From contig JACTAT010000057.1 of NCBI GenBank assembly GCA_014526335.1, forward strand, positions 508,684 to 572,683: a DNA stretch of 64,000 bases, given 5' to 3'. The translations under genes and the position numbers were made by a program. Position 1 is the first letter of the stretch. Every line of letters begins with the position of its first letter. The stretch comes from Chrysaora quinquecirrha (lineage: Eukaryota > Cnidaria > Scyphozoa > Semaeostomeae > Pelagiidae). Below are positions 35,901-45,393 of this stretch, piece by piece. The notes beneath the pieces are model-generated. The model made no database searches. It was not told the origin of the DNA and was given only the letters and a program-made list of their open reading frames with translations.

Positions 35901-38900
35901 ACTAAACCCTGAAAGCCCTAACCCTTTATCGGAGAGAATTGACGAAGGAAAGGTAAAGAAATGGCAAGAAAGTGAAGAAGGAGAAAAGAAAGTATAGGAA
36001 CCGAAAGGGCATTGGTTAATCCCTACTAGAAGTAAGCGTAAACAAAACTTGGTGCATTTATACAAAAGCGGTCAAAAATTTGGCCACGAGGCTAAAAGCA
36101 TCAGCGTGATGATGAGCCTGCTACCAGGCTAAGTGGAATCATCATCACCAGAAAAGAAAAAGATACCCTGCCTAGTAATTGCCGTTCGTAGGACCTGGTG
36201 CTGACACATGACGCAAGTCTTACTTAAAGGCATAACCTGGCCGACATGGCCTCCGCCCAACAGGCATCAGCATAGCTAGAAGGCATAAGCATAAAGCAAC
36301 AGCTAAACCGTAGCCCGCAGCTATCAAAATAGCTTAACACCATAAGCATGGCACAAAGGCATAGCCTCGGCCTAACAGGCATCAGCATAACCAGAAGTCA
36401 GAAGCATGACCCAAAAGCCTAGCCTCAGCCCAAAAGGCATCAGCATAGCCAGAAGGCATAAGCATGACCCAAAGGCATAGCCTCAGCCCAAAAAGGCATC
36501 AGCATAGCCAGACGGCATAAGCATGACCCAAAAGCATAGCCTCAGCCCAAAAGGCATCAGCATAGCCAGAAGGCAAAAGCATGACCCAAAGGCATAGCCT
36601 CAGCCCAAAAGGCATCAGCATAGCCAGAAGGCATAAACAGGACCCAAAGGCATAGCCTCAGCCCAAAAAGGCATCAGCATAGCCAGACGGCATAAGCATG
36701 ACCCAAAAGCATAGCCTCAGCCCAAAAGGCATCAGCATAGCCAGAAGGCATAAGCATGACCCAAAGGCATAGCCTCAGCCCAAAAGGCATCAGCATAGCC
36801 AGAAGGCAAAAGCATGACCCAAAAGCATAGCCTCAGCCCAAAAGGCATCAGCATAGCCTCAGCCCAAAAGGCATCAGCATAGCCAGAAGGCAAAAGCATG
36901 ACCCAAAAGCATAGCCTCAGCCCAAACGCAAACTCCTTTGTGTAACCATAGGCTAAAGGTAACAGCGGAACCAAGAAGCGTGAGCGCGAACCGAGAAACA
37001 TAAACCTGATCGAAGGCATTAGCCCTGCGAAAATTTCAAAAACCCGCAGGTATATGCGAGGCTAAAGGAATAATCAAACGCTGAACCAACAGCATTGCCA
37101 AGCAGAACAACACTTAAGCGCCGCCAAGCAGGCACAAGTGGGTCGACCGCAAACCCTTGCATTTATCTGCAAAAAGTCCCATCATGTCCGAAAACGGAGA
37201 GAATAAATAGGACTTTAATAATGATAACAAATAAGGCATATACAAAATTGCGCATTCGCACGACTGCGTCCGTGAACCTGTGTAAGGACGGCCCATGCAT
37301 AAACATTGAGTAGAAGCTATCGGTAAGAGCACTGCGTAGCAGGAGGCCCCCGCGTTACCAAACAACATCACTGCTGCGTAACTTGCTTTCATCTGAATCA
37401 GAAAGCAAAAGCAAAGCATGGCGTGACGAACTGCAGTACTAAAATCCGTACCGAGTTCACAGGCAGACAAGCAGAAATAAGCAGATAGAGACAACTTAAC
37501 GCAAAATTATTGGATACAAACAGCAAATCGATAGATATGAAGCGTAACAAAAAAAAAAATTTGTACAGCGAACGTTCGTTACTAGCAAAAGACCTGCTTA
37601 AGATCATCATCAGAAACATATATCGTACTATGTACATCATGTATACGGAGAATATAAGATTATAAAAAATAAAAAATATAGATAGAAAGACATGAGAGTG
37701 GGTGTTTCCTGCAAAGTATAAAGTAAATAAAAAAAGTTACACAAAGCGAAGCTTTGTGACGTCTTTCCATTTCGCTCTATCCTTAGCGATGGTACACGCT
37801 TCTTCCCATGTCATTCCAGTAGCAGATATCTTTTTCTTCATCATTGATAGCCACGTTGTTGCTGGTCTACCACGTGGCTTCTGCCTTGGTCGTTGAGCAT
37901 ACTCAAAAGCCTGCCTAGCTGGTGTGTCATCTGGCAGACGAACCAGATAAGCTTAAGATAAGCTAACAAAACAGAATATATATAATTTCCTTTTTTTTTT
38001 TTTTTTTTTTTTAATAACCACTTAAAGTAATTAACGGCTATTAGGAGACAGCGAACTGGCTAAAGCAAGACAGCGTGACGCAGACACCAAACGATGCTGG
38101 GGTAATTTAATGTATACAAGATAAGCCTGACTTGACCAACGGCCAAGAGCCTTGATAAGGTGTTCTGGGAAACCCAGAGATGCCGCGGTTGTAGCAGCAC
38201 CAACACGAAAACTGTGGAGGGTGTAACGACCACTCCAGCCGGCAGCAGCAAGAACTTCTTGCAAACGTCGGTTCAACTTCTGCTTGGAAAGTGCGGACCC
38301 ATCTTCCGAGATAAACAGAGGGCCCTGTTGATAACCTCGGCTACGCATATAAGTCATTAAGGCAGAGACTGGATAAAAGGAAGAAGCTGAGCGAGCCAGC
38401 ACGATAGTGTAGCCTTTCCCAAACTGATCGGTTTTCGAGCACGGCAGGTAAATAAAGACCTTATCAGGAACGGGCCTCTTATCAATTGATACACTATCCG
38501 GAGTAAGGTGAATCTTTGGTGAGAAATCCTTTGACTGGCACGTGAATTCTCCAGCTCTCAAAAAGCCAAAAAATGCTGTGGAGCAGGCAGCCCAGAACAT
38601 GATGTCATCAAAGTTGTCGAATTTCAGCTGCATTTTAATAGTGTGTAAGACAAGAGCCGTAATAGGTAGCTTAGGGGATCTTTCAGAGAAGCATTTAGAT
38701 CTACGAAGCCCTTTAATAGCCAAAGGGATACGAGGACAGTTCAAAAAGGGGTCTTCATAACCTTGAGAAATATGAAGAGAGCGTATAGCTGCCAAATATA
38801 CTTTCAACGTTGAAGCTTGACAAGTTTCACTCATTTTTCCAATAAAACGCAAAAGCGTTAATTCAGAAGCTGGACAAGTAGATCCATTAGTATGAAGAAA

Positions 38901-41900
38901 TTGATTTGTTTCACAGAATGAGATAAACTGTTTTTGAGCAGATGCTTACGTTCTCTGCGTGTTAGTTGAGAGGGCATTTTTCAACAACATTTGCCACGAG
39001 GCATCCAAGGCGGGAAAAGAAGGTGCATCAGAATGTCCTGAAGAACTGGAAGAGAAGTTGAATCCGCAGTTGGGGCAGCAGCGAAGAATGCCTGAAAATC
39101 AGAGCGAGACAAAGCATCAGCTTGCACATTGCGAGATCCAGGAATATGGACCGCTGTAAACGTGAACGATTTAAGAATTGCAAGAATAGATAATTCCCGC
39201 AACAAGAAAGCCAAATGACGATCTTTGCAGCTGCCCTGACGCAGGACCAATACCACGGCCATGTTATCACATCTAAAGATCACCCGCTTTCTTTCCCAGG
39301 AAGAGCCCCACACATGGGCCGATAAAACTATGGGTATCAACTCCTTGACAGCGATGTTCATAGTTTCGCAGTTGGGAGGCCACATACCAGCAAACCATTG
39401 CAAATTGTTCACTGCCGCATAACCTGAGCTACCAGCAGCATCCGAGGTAATAGCGATGCCAGGTGCTTGTTCCCATTGAGGAAAAAGAAACAAGCTCTTA
39501 CCATTCCAAGACTGCAACAATTGAAACCACCAACTGATATCATCTCTTTCCCAAAGAGACAAGCGGACAAAATGAGTGAGTTCTTCTACTGAATGTGCCC
39601 TCTCAATTAACCGACGAAGAAATGGTCTCCCAAGGACAACAGCTTGACAACAGTGCTGTAAACTACCGATTAATGATAGCAGTTCACGCTTAGTCCCTGA
39701 TTTTCGTTGCTCCCAGAGACCCAGTTGGTTTCGTATCTTTGCAAGTTTGTCCGTAGGCAACCGTAACTCAAGCTTTTCTGTATCTAAGACGAACCCAAGA
39801 TACGTTATAGAAGTGGATGGATCCTCTGTTTTGTCCCCTGCAATAGGGACGCCCAACATTTCGCAAAGGGACAGACAGGTTTGCAGATCCCTCTCACAAA
39901 TAGGTGAGGAAGGAGGTCCAGCTAAGAAGAAATCATCTAAGTAGTGCTGTAAACTGTGTACTCCCCCAGCTTTAGTAAAGATAGATTGCAAGCAATCCGC
40001 AAACCTAGTAAAAATCTGAGGAGCAGAGCGTAAGCCAAACGGCAAAGCTAAATCCATGTAAAATTTTCCTTTCCAGCGCATTCCAAGGAAACGACGATGC
40101 TCTAAGCAAACTGGCAAAAGTCTATAAGCTCGCCGTATGTCAAACTTAGCGATTAAGGCTCCTTTACCTAAACGCATAATGCAAGAAATAGCCTCAGGTA
40201 TACCGGTATAAGAAACTGCGGCTTCTGCATCCGAAATTAAATCGTTGACACTCGCCGCGTGGGGGAAGGAAAGATCAGTGATTAAACGAAACTTGCCCGG
40301 CGTAGACTTCGGAATCACCCCAAAACGGTTTATATGTAATTGGGATATTGGCGGCTCATCAAAGGGGCCTACGATTGCGCCAAGCTTAATTTCCTCCGCT
40401 AAGTAACTATCAATCACTTGAGGTTGACTATAAGCAGACTGGCAATTGCGCATTGCAGGGCGAATATTCCCTGGCAAAATACCTAACCTAAAGCCAAAGC
40501 GGAGCCCATTCAAAACAAAATCAGTGTCTAGAATTTTTAAATCTACAAGCAACTGGGACCAAACATAAAAATTTAATGGAGATACAACAACAGGGTTACA
40601 CATGACATAAAATAAATCAGAACCGGCCAGTCACTTTGAATGCTTTTTTCTTGGCACTGGAGGCGAGGAGTCAGCTGGCTGCTTACGGCTTTCAGAGGAA
40701 GACTTGTTTGGGCAACGGATCTCTGGATGTGGGCCTTGACATGACTTGCAGTGATGCTGGAATTTACAGTTTTCCAGCTCACAGCTACCACTATTCCATT
40801 TAAAGCAAGGAAAACTGAAGCGTGCTGAATTGCTGGGCTTGGGTTTTGCCGACGCTTTAGCCATCACAGTCGTCATCCACAAGGTGGGCATTATCTCTCC
40901 CCACTTGGTTGAGGGATTTTCGGCAACATGTTTGCGGAAGGAAACGTCATAATCCAACCAACCCCCACCAGGGATATCACGGAAGGCAGAAGACAGCAAC
41001 AAAAAATAGCTGATGAAGCCTGCCATCTTGCTAGGGGCACTGATAGCTGCTACACCCATAAAAACTGCCCAGGCTTCAGCCCAGTCAATAAAGGTGCGAA
41101 TTGGACTTAAGTCTGAGCGCAGAAGCTTGTTGAGCTGCGGTGTTGTTGGCTCAGTAGAAGGGAGCTTCTTAATGTTGCTTGGGCGCAGTAAGGCAAAATC
41201 CACAAATTTATTCTCTTGTATCTTTTGCACCAGATAACCGGGCACTGGGGGCAAAGCTGACGAAACTGAAATGCCTTGGGTTGGTGTTGTTTCGGTACTT
41301 GCTGTTGCTTTAGTTGAAACAGAAGACTATGCCTTTTCACTCTGTTCTTGACCCCTTTTGGTTATGGGGGCTGATAATAAAAGACTAGGTGTGGTGGTCG
41401 CCTCCTGGGTTTTCGAAGCAAGTTTTATAAAACTTGGTGCAGTTGAAGGGTCCACTGGACTTTCCTGAGCCTGAGTACCTTGAGTGGAGCTGCCTGGGTT
41501 AGGCCCTGAGCCAGCAAAAACCCCATCATTGATTTTAAAAGATGAAGCATTCGTATTACCTTGATTGCTGCCTAACAGGCTAACGATTCTCGAAAGAGTT
41601 TCCTCCATTTTTGAGAGGCGCTGTGATGTTTCTTGCTGATCTCCAACCTCCGAGGTCGTCAAATTATTTTCTGACGAGGCCATGACTTATTGACTTCTTT
41701 ATTTTTGAAAGGCCAAAATAGCAAAATTTGTTAACCAGAATAATACTTTACGGACTATCTAGTCTAGGTATATAAAAAGAACGAGCTCACCAAACATCAA
41801 CGTGACAAGCAGCTTGAGTTGACTTGATTTTGTTGACCAACTGAATCTTCAAAATCGATTTTTAGTGAGCGAACGAGCGTGTGATCGAGTACCGAAAATT

Positions 41901-43489
41901 TTGCTCAAGGGTCTTTCCACGTTAGGACAGCCTGCATTCACACCACACGCCCAGCGTGAAAACCGAAATCATGGAGCGGAGGAATGTGCATACAGCTCCT
42001 ACCCAGCGACGAAGACACTGCGCCAACGGTGGTATTAACTACGGTATAAACTTAACCGTCTAACCAAAATTAAATAGACGGTGAAATTACCCTCTTAAAT
42101 GTTAACCGGCATCTATCTATCTACCAGAATCTGTCTCCTTCTAAAAAGAAGATTATGGCAGGGTGACAGGCCAGAGGAGAAAGTCACCTAATACCTTTGC
42201 AAATATGGGTCCTACATTGATCAGTATTGGATCAGGGGGGGAGCACATCATCTACTTGCTTCTTGCCACATTTCTCATTGCCCAATGATGGGAGTCGGAT
42301 CTATCCAAAAACTTTGCCCTACTAAATATCAAAAGCTTGTCATGATAAGTGGTGACTATCATGTCTAATATGGTACTTGCTTCTTGCTTCTTGCTATAGG
42401 CTGATTCAAGATCCCTAATTTCAAATGCCATTATTATAAGTCCTCTCAAATGCAAGCCCCCAGATATCAGCCAATATGTCGATGTATTTCTTAAAGCCCA
42501 GGGCTTATATTCAGAATATGACTTATACGACTATACCATATACAACTATAACAAAGCACCCCATACTCAGGGAATTGAATGATATCTGTATGCAAGAGCA
42601 ATTAAGTTCTCTTACCTTGTTCTATGAAAAAGGAATTGCCTTTTTTCTTCAAATCTTGAGTTTTCTTGATACATTCCTTGATGAAAAATTAGAATTTTTT
42701 TATAAACAGTTTTTATTAGTATGGCTATCTTTAAAACATGGAATGTGGAATACTGAAATGCTGGAATACTAGAATGTTGTTATATTGGAATGTTGGAATG
42801 CTGAAATGATGAAATGCTGGTATGCTGGAATTCTGAAATACTGGAATGTTGGAAGGCTGGAATGCAGGGATGTTGGAATACTGGAATGTTGGAATGGAGG
42901 AACATTGAAATGTTGGAATACTTGAATGTTTGAATGCTGAAATACTGGAATGATGGAATGTTGGAATACAGGAATGTTGGAATACAGGAATGTTGGAATG
43001 CTGGAATACTGGGATGTTGGAATGGAGGAAAATTGAAATGTTGGAATACTGGAATGTTAGAATGCTGGAATACTGGAATGTAAGAATACTTGAATGTTTG
43101 AAAGCTGGAATACTGGAATGTTGGAATAATGGAATGAAGAAATGTCAGAATACTTGAATGTTTAAATGCTGGAATGTTGGAATGTTAAAATTCTTGAATA
43201 CTGGAATGATGCCATACTCCACCAACTGGGTAAAATGAAAGCACCCAAGTAAAAAATTTTCTTTTCTTACTTGTTTAACTTCTTCTGAAAGTATTTCTTC
43301 TACAATATCTTCTTTCTTTGAATTCAAATCATCTTCATTTTCAGTGCAAGTGACGTCATCAGTTCTATTTACCATTTCATTATTTCGTTCTGGGTGAATT
43401 TGTTGTCTACAGTCATCTGATTCAGACCTATGCGATGAACCAGAACTTTCATTGAGATTATTACCAGAAAAACACGCGTCTTTTTCCAT
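29921..43489 (-). CDS. TTC1: TTC1 orthologue (TPR protein 1), complete, 8 exons
   Basis: Coding exons on minus: 43489-43271, 42676-42616, 35619-35507, 34723-34687, 34568-34479, 32794-32736, 31400-31346 and 30036-29921. All have GT-AG borders. Phases agree and the total is 750 nt (249 aa). Exon 1 is acidic. Exon 2 ([17 protein letters not shown]) starts the TPR region. It continues with [73 protein letters not shown] and [11 protein letters not shown]. The C-terminal tail [38 protein letters not shown] and GGYSINFQK closely matches human TTC1 (292 aa), which is slightly longer at its N-terminus. TTC1 is an adaptor whose TPRs bind chaperones (Hsp70/Hsp90) and Ras/G-protein partners. Candidate poly(A) signal ATTAAA on minus at about 29909-29904. 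Intron 2 (6.9 kb) hosts the minisatellite and the DIRS-type element, which has the same orientation. Confidence 0.92.
30430..30690 (-). repeat. tRNA-derived SINE, copy 1 of 3 in TTC1
   Basis: Shares GATGGGATTCAAGTCTGG, then AACGTTTCCATTGAGCAAAG, then TCATACAGCCCAAGGCT with 31090-31290 and 32930-33060. The minus strand of the family has a tRNA-like head, clearest in copy 2. Confidence 0.6.
31090..31290 (-). repeat. tRNA-derived SINE, copy 2 of 3 in TTC1
   Basis: The minus strand reads GAGCTCTATAGTTCAGTGG (A-box-like) and, about 35 bases on, GGCTCGAAACCC (B-box-like), as in a tRNA head. Read on plus, it ends with the shared AGCCCAAGGCTTTCCTCC region. Confidence 0.65.
32285..32400 (+). repeat. 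Dispersed repeat, TGGGTACGGGTATGTGCCGC family
   Basis: GGTACTTAGGATAACTTGG, then TACGGGTATGTGCCGCCCGT, matches 33085-33185 (GGTACTTAGTATAATTTGG, then TACGGGTGTGTGCCGCCCAT). I recall this kind of unit as very abundant in coral genomes. The copy at 33080 is preceded by a CCCC-G(10) run, as is a related piece at 31680. Confidence 0.65.
32930..33190. repeat. SINE copy 3 (32930-33060) joined to the GGGTACGGGTGTGTGCCGC repeat
   Basis: The left part is the third copy of the tRNA-derived SINE (ATTGATGGGATTCAAATC, then TTCCACTGAGTTACAGAGCC). The right part is the second copy of the dispersed G-rich repeat. They abut at the poly-G run. Confidence 0.6.
33870..34209. mobile_element. TTAA-flanked foldback element with about 115-bp inverted repeats
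   Basis: The left arm (33874 to about 33990) begins GGCCGGATTACACTGGCATC. The right arm (about 34088-34204) is its reverse complement with few mismatches, ending AGTGTAATCCGGCC. TTAA lies at 33870-33873 and, one base past the right arm, at 34206-34209. The loop is only about 95 bp. It is a non-autonomous TTAA-type element in TTC1 intron 5 (between the exons ending at 34479 and starting at 32794). Confidence 0.8.
35790..36240. other. Intronic repeat-derived sequence
   Basis: Part of TTC1 intron 2 to the right of the exon at 35507-35619. It has a C/A-rich stretch with the look of a dispersed repeat. No exon is supported. Confidence 0.35.
36250..36935. repeat. 58-bp minisatellite, about 9-11 copies
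   Basis: Unit of 58 bp, for example CAGCCCAAAAGGCATCAGCA, then TAGCCAGAAGGCATAAGCAT, then GACCCAAAGGCATAGCCT. It is clearest from 36426 to 36930 and more diverged on the left. Some units have a 1-base insertion or lack part of the unit (36840-36870). The long minus-strand frame through it (36732-37019) is a by-product. Confidence 0.9.
37607..37949 (-). mobile_element. 3' end of the LINE family seen at 10947-12031
   Basis: The minus strand is almost identical to 11690-12025: end of the RT frame (SWLSMMKK region to RFV stop), 3' UTR and a short GAT tail. The 5' end is truncated inside QLSWFGHLVRL. ATCTTAAGC occurs just outside both ends, so a 9-bp target-site duplication is possible. Confidence 0.85.
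37991..38012 (-). repeat. Poly(A) tract (22 A on minus) just past the recombinase stop
   Basis: A run of 22 T on plus starts 18 bases past the stop codon of the tyrosine-recombinase frame. On the element's sense strand it is a poly(A) tail-like end. Confidence 0.85.
38031..38990 (-). pseudogene. Tyrosine recombinase of a DIRS/Ngaro-type retroelement, one nonsense codon
   Basis: ATG at 38990-38988 ([14 protein letters not shown]), then an in-frame TAA at 38948-38946, then the frame continues ([16 protein letters not shown]) without further breaks to 38031. The catalytic domain is well kept. Counting from 38852, the residues are R99 (FLRAGE), K140, H213-x-x-R216 ([19 protein letters not shown]), W239 and the nucleophile Y247 (AYLVYIK). 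In this retroelement class the recombinase inserts circular DNA instead of an integrase. The start overlaps the end of the RT frame by a few bases. Only the early stop would inactivate it. Confidence 0.85.
38981..40603 (-). CDS. Reverse transcriptase-RNase H of a DIRS/Ngaro-type retroelement
   Basis: 540 codons, unbroken. RT fingers and palm: [30 protein letters not shown] (first catalytic Asp) and [17 protein letters not shown]. The catalytic YLDD is at residues 221-224, the YxDD variant found in DIRS-like elements. RNase H follows, with D388 ([14 protein letters not shown]), E421, D446 (FRCDNMAVV) and D496 (NVQADALSR). I see no separate methyltransferase domain, which favours Ngaro over classic DIRS1. 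Gag is upstream and the recombinase downstream, the standard order. Confidence 0.9.
   Translation of the reverse strand: MCNPVVVSPLNFYVWSQLLVDLKILDTDFVLNGLRFGFRLGILPGNIRPAMRNCQSAYSQPQVIDSYLAEEIKLGAIVGPFDEPPISQLHINRFGVIPKSTPGKFRLITDLSFPHAASVNDLISDAEAAVSYTGIPEAISCIMRLGKGALIAKFDIRRAYRLLPVCLEHRRFLGMRWKGKFYMDLALPFGLRSAPQIFTRFADCLQSIFTKAGGVHSLQHYLDDFFLAGPPSSPICERDLQTCLSLCEMLGVPIAGDKTEDPSTSITYLGFVLDTEKLELRLPTDKLAKIRNQLGLWEQRKSGTKRELLSLIGSLQHCCQAVVLGRPFLRRLIERAHSVEELTHFVRLSLWERDDISWWFQLLQSWNGKSLFLFPQWEQAPGIAITSDAAGSSGYAAVNNLQWFAGMWPPNCETMNIAVKELIPIVLSAHVWGSSWERKRVIFRCDNMAVVLVLRQGSCKDRHLAFLLRELSILAILKSFTFTAVHIPGSRNVQADALSRSDFQAFFAAAPTADSTSLPVLQDILMHLLFPPWMPRGKCC
40631..41683 (-). pseudogene. Gag-like protein of the DIRS/Ngaro-type element, one nonsense codon
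   Basis: One frame of 351 codons from ATG 41683 to the stop at 40631, interrupted only by TAG at 41329-41327. The N-terminal 118 residues contain a heptad-like segment ([17 protein letters not shown]). After the stop the same frame continues with [19 protein letters not shown] and [19 protein letters not shown], a pattern I know from coral DIRS-type Gag proteins. The C-terminus has a cysteine-rich zinc-binding cluster ([18 protein letters not shown], then [13 protein letters not shown]). Alternatively, the TAG could be a read-through codon, since nothing else in this frame is damaged. Confidence 0.75.
41684..42130 (-). promoter_or_regulatory. Probable 5' untranslated/terminal region of the DIRS/Ngaro-type element
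   Basis: Non-coding sequence upstream of gag with a higher GC content than the flanks. A TTTTATATACC motif on minus (about 41780-41770) could be a TATA element. The outer boundary is not certain. I could not find matching terminal repeats at the other end. Confidence 0.4.
42730..43200 (+). repeat. GGAATRYT microsatellite-like array in TTC1 intron 1
   Basis: About 450 bp of imperfect 8-base units (TTGGAATACTGGAATGTTGG pattern) between TTC1 exons 1 and 2. It ends about 70 bases from exon 1. Confidence 0.9.
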
Positions 43490-44039
43490 TTTCTTCTTCA
43501 GTAGAGCTCAATTTCTCGCAAAGGGTTGTAGATTTCATAAAGTATGACGAATGAAGACTGAAGTTGAGCTTCTTTTACTTTGCCAAACAACAAAGTTCAC
43601 TTTCAGTGAGAAATGTGACATTCATCCATACAGTAATTCGAAAAAGTCTTGATAATATCTTAATTTATTACTTCATGAGCCAGGTAAAACAGATATTCCA
43701 ATTAATCAATGTATGCGGTTGAAAACAGCAGCCAACTAAAGCAGCTTCACCCAAACAACGGGCCTAAAATGAAATAATGGTTAAGTCCTTGTTTATCGCA
43801 GCTACCACCTTAAGATGTTGTTGTTGTCAGAAGATTGTGCGCATTTTGAATCATTTTGCGTTCTTTGGGTCGTTTTTCTGCATTTTACTTTTTCTGCCGC
43901 TTTCGAGATAAAAAACCCGTTCTTTGCACAACTGTAGGGAAAATCGAGACTGGGAATCCAACATAATAGCCTTGGCGAATGGCAGCATGGTTATTTTAGG
44001 TTCAGATGGGGAAATTAAATAGGTTGTGTAACCATTGCC

Positions 44040-44452
44040 TATCCAACCGCTTTCACATGACACCTTCCTTTTCTCATATAAAAACGATAAGAAAAGATAG
44101 AAGACCTGTGCAAGTGCTGAACCGCGGCTGTATCAGTGCTGAGACAGTGGTTGCTATAAAAGAATAAAATGGTTTCATATTTTCTCGCATTTGATTGGCT
44201 TAATACAGTTATGCGCTCAATGAGAGCAAAGGCAAGTTTCACAGACACGTCGCCGACGGCTGCGTCACATGTTTCTATTAAAATCTTTTAGTGGTAGAAG
44301 CGTCATAAGGGCCGGGAAAGTTGAACCAGCTTCAACTTTTTAGGTCGGCATGGGAGAGACACCGTGTTTCTATTAAAACTAAAAACGTCACCGCACTGTC
44401 TCAGCATTGGCACAGCCACTTTTGGTTACATGAAAACCAGGCTTTACTGATC
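44040..44452. mobile_element. MITE family B copy (second copy at 59792-60292)
   Basis: Its right end, GGCACAGCCACTTTTGGTTA, then CATGAAAACCAGGCTTTA, matches both inverted ends of the 59792-60292 copy. The interiors share CAGTGCTGAGACAGTGGTTG and GACGGC/CACAGACAC regions. It lies between TTC1 and ZCCHC4. Confidence 0.65.
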
Positions 44453-44631
44453 AATCCCTTTGCGAGCATTCCAAAGATTTAACTGCTCAAGGCACAGTAG
44501 TGCATAAGAAACTTAAAGAAAGTCTACTAATGAAAATAAACTTGAAAAGAAGAAACTCACTGATTTCAAAACTTGTAGCATTTTCTTCCAAAATCTTTGG
44601 GACAATCAAAATCTGATTGAGATCTCCACTA

Positions 44632-44990
44632 CACGTTTTTTTATAAGCAACCTGGCTCGGGGCCTAGTTCTAAAAGTTTCTTAATTTTTGGCCCAATTTT
44701 AGTTCTAAAAGTTTCTTAACAGTTTCTTAATTAAATGGAAATAAATTGCAGTAAAAACGACAAAAACCTTCAGTGGGATACGGGATTAGCCACACTGGTG
44801 CAAGAAATTGCACAGGAATGCTTGAGAACTAATTACTACCTCCACAAAAGTGAAATCAGTATGTTGGAAAACTGACACAAACATTTCTAAAGTTTCTTAA
44901 CTTCTTCCTCCTAGTTCTAAAAGTTTCTTAACTTTTCGGGTGTCTACTTTTAGGTTTCTTATAAACCGCTTTCTTATAAAAAAAAACGGG
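44632..44990 (+). mobile_element. MITE family E, copy 1 (TTTCTTATAA ends)
   Basis: Ends CACGTTTTTTTATAAG and TTCTTATAAAAAAAAACGGG are inverted repeats. The interior holds several copies of TAGTTCTAAAAGTTTCTTAA. Copy 2 (46168-46566) is the same element in opposite orientation. A related form is at 61629-62035. Confidence 0.75.
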
Positions 44991-45393
44991 TATAAGGCAA
45001 CAAAATCTTCGGTTTTCTTCCACCATTGAATTCATAGATTTTTTAACTTTTCTTTACTGGACACAGTTTCTTCTTTTGCGTTTCTCTCTAATATAGGCTG
45101 ATTCAAGTTTTCCTTGAACTGCTCCATTACGGAATCAATATTTCTAGCAGTAATATGTGAGTTTTTCTTTGCATTCCTTGCTTGCCCTGAGCCTTTCTTG
45201 GGCTTGCAGTCGGCCGATTTGAAGCCGTTTCGGAGGGATTGACGGCTAAAACTTCTGCAGACGCGTGAGAAAAATGGAAACGCCAGAATAAACAAAGACG
45301 ATTTACTAGATAGCAAAGGGTATTAGCAGTTATAAATTCAAAATTTAAACCCAAGTTTCAGTACTCAATATTTAGTGAACTCAGCTTTTCGTT

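Noticed and set aside
36732..37019. 95-aa repetitive minus-strand frame
   Set aside because: Product of the 58-bp minisatellite, with no start context or conservation.
45032..45316. Alternative ZCCHC4 last exon (basic C-terminal frame)
   Set aside because: No acceptor gives the right phase from a donor at 45409; ending in the exon at 45475-45394 is simpler. Not fully excluded.
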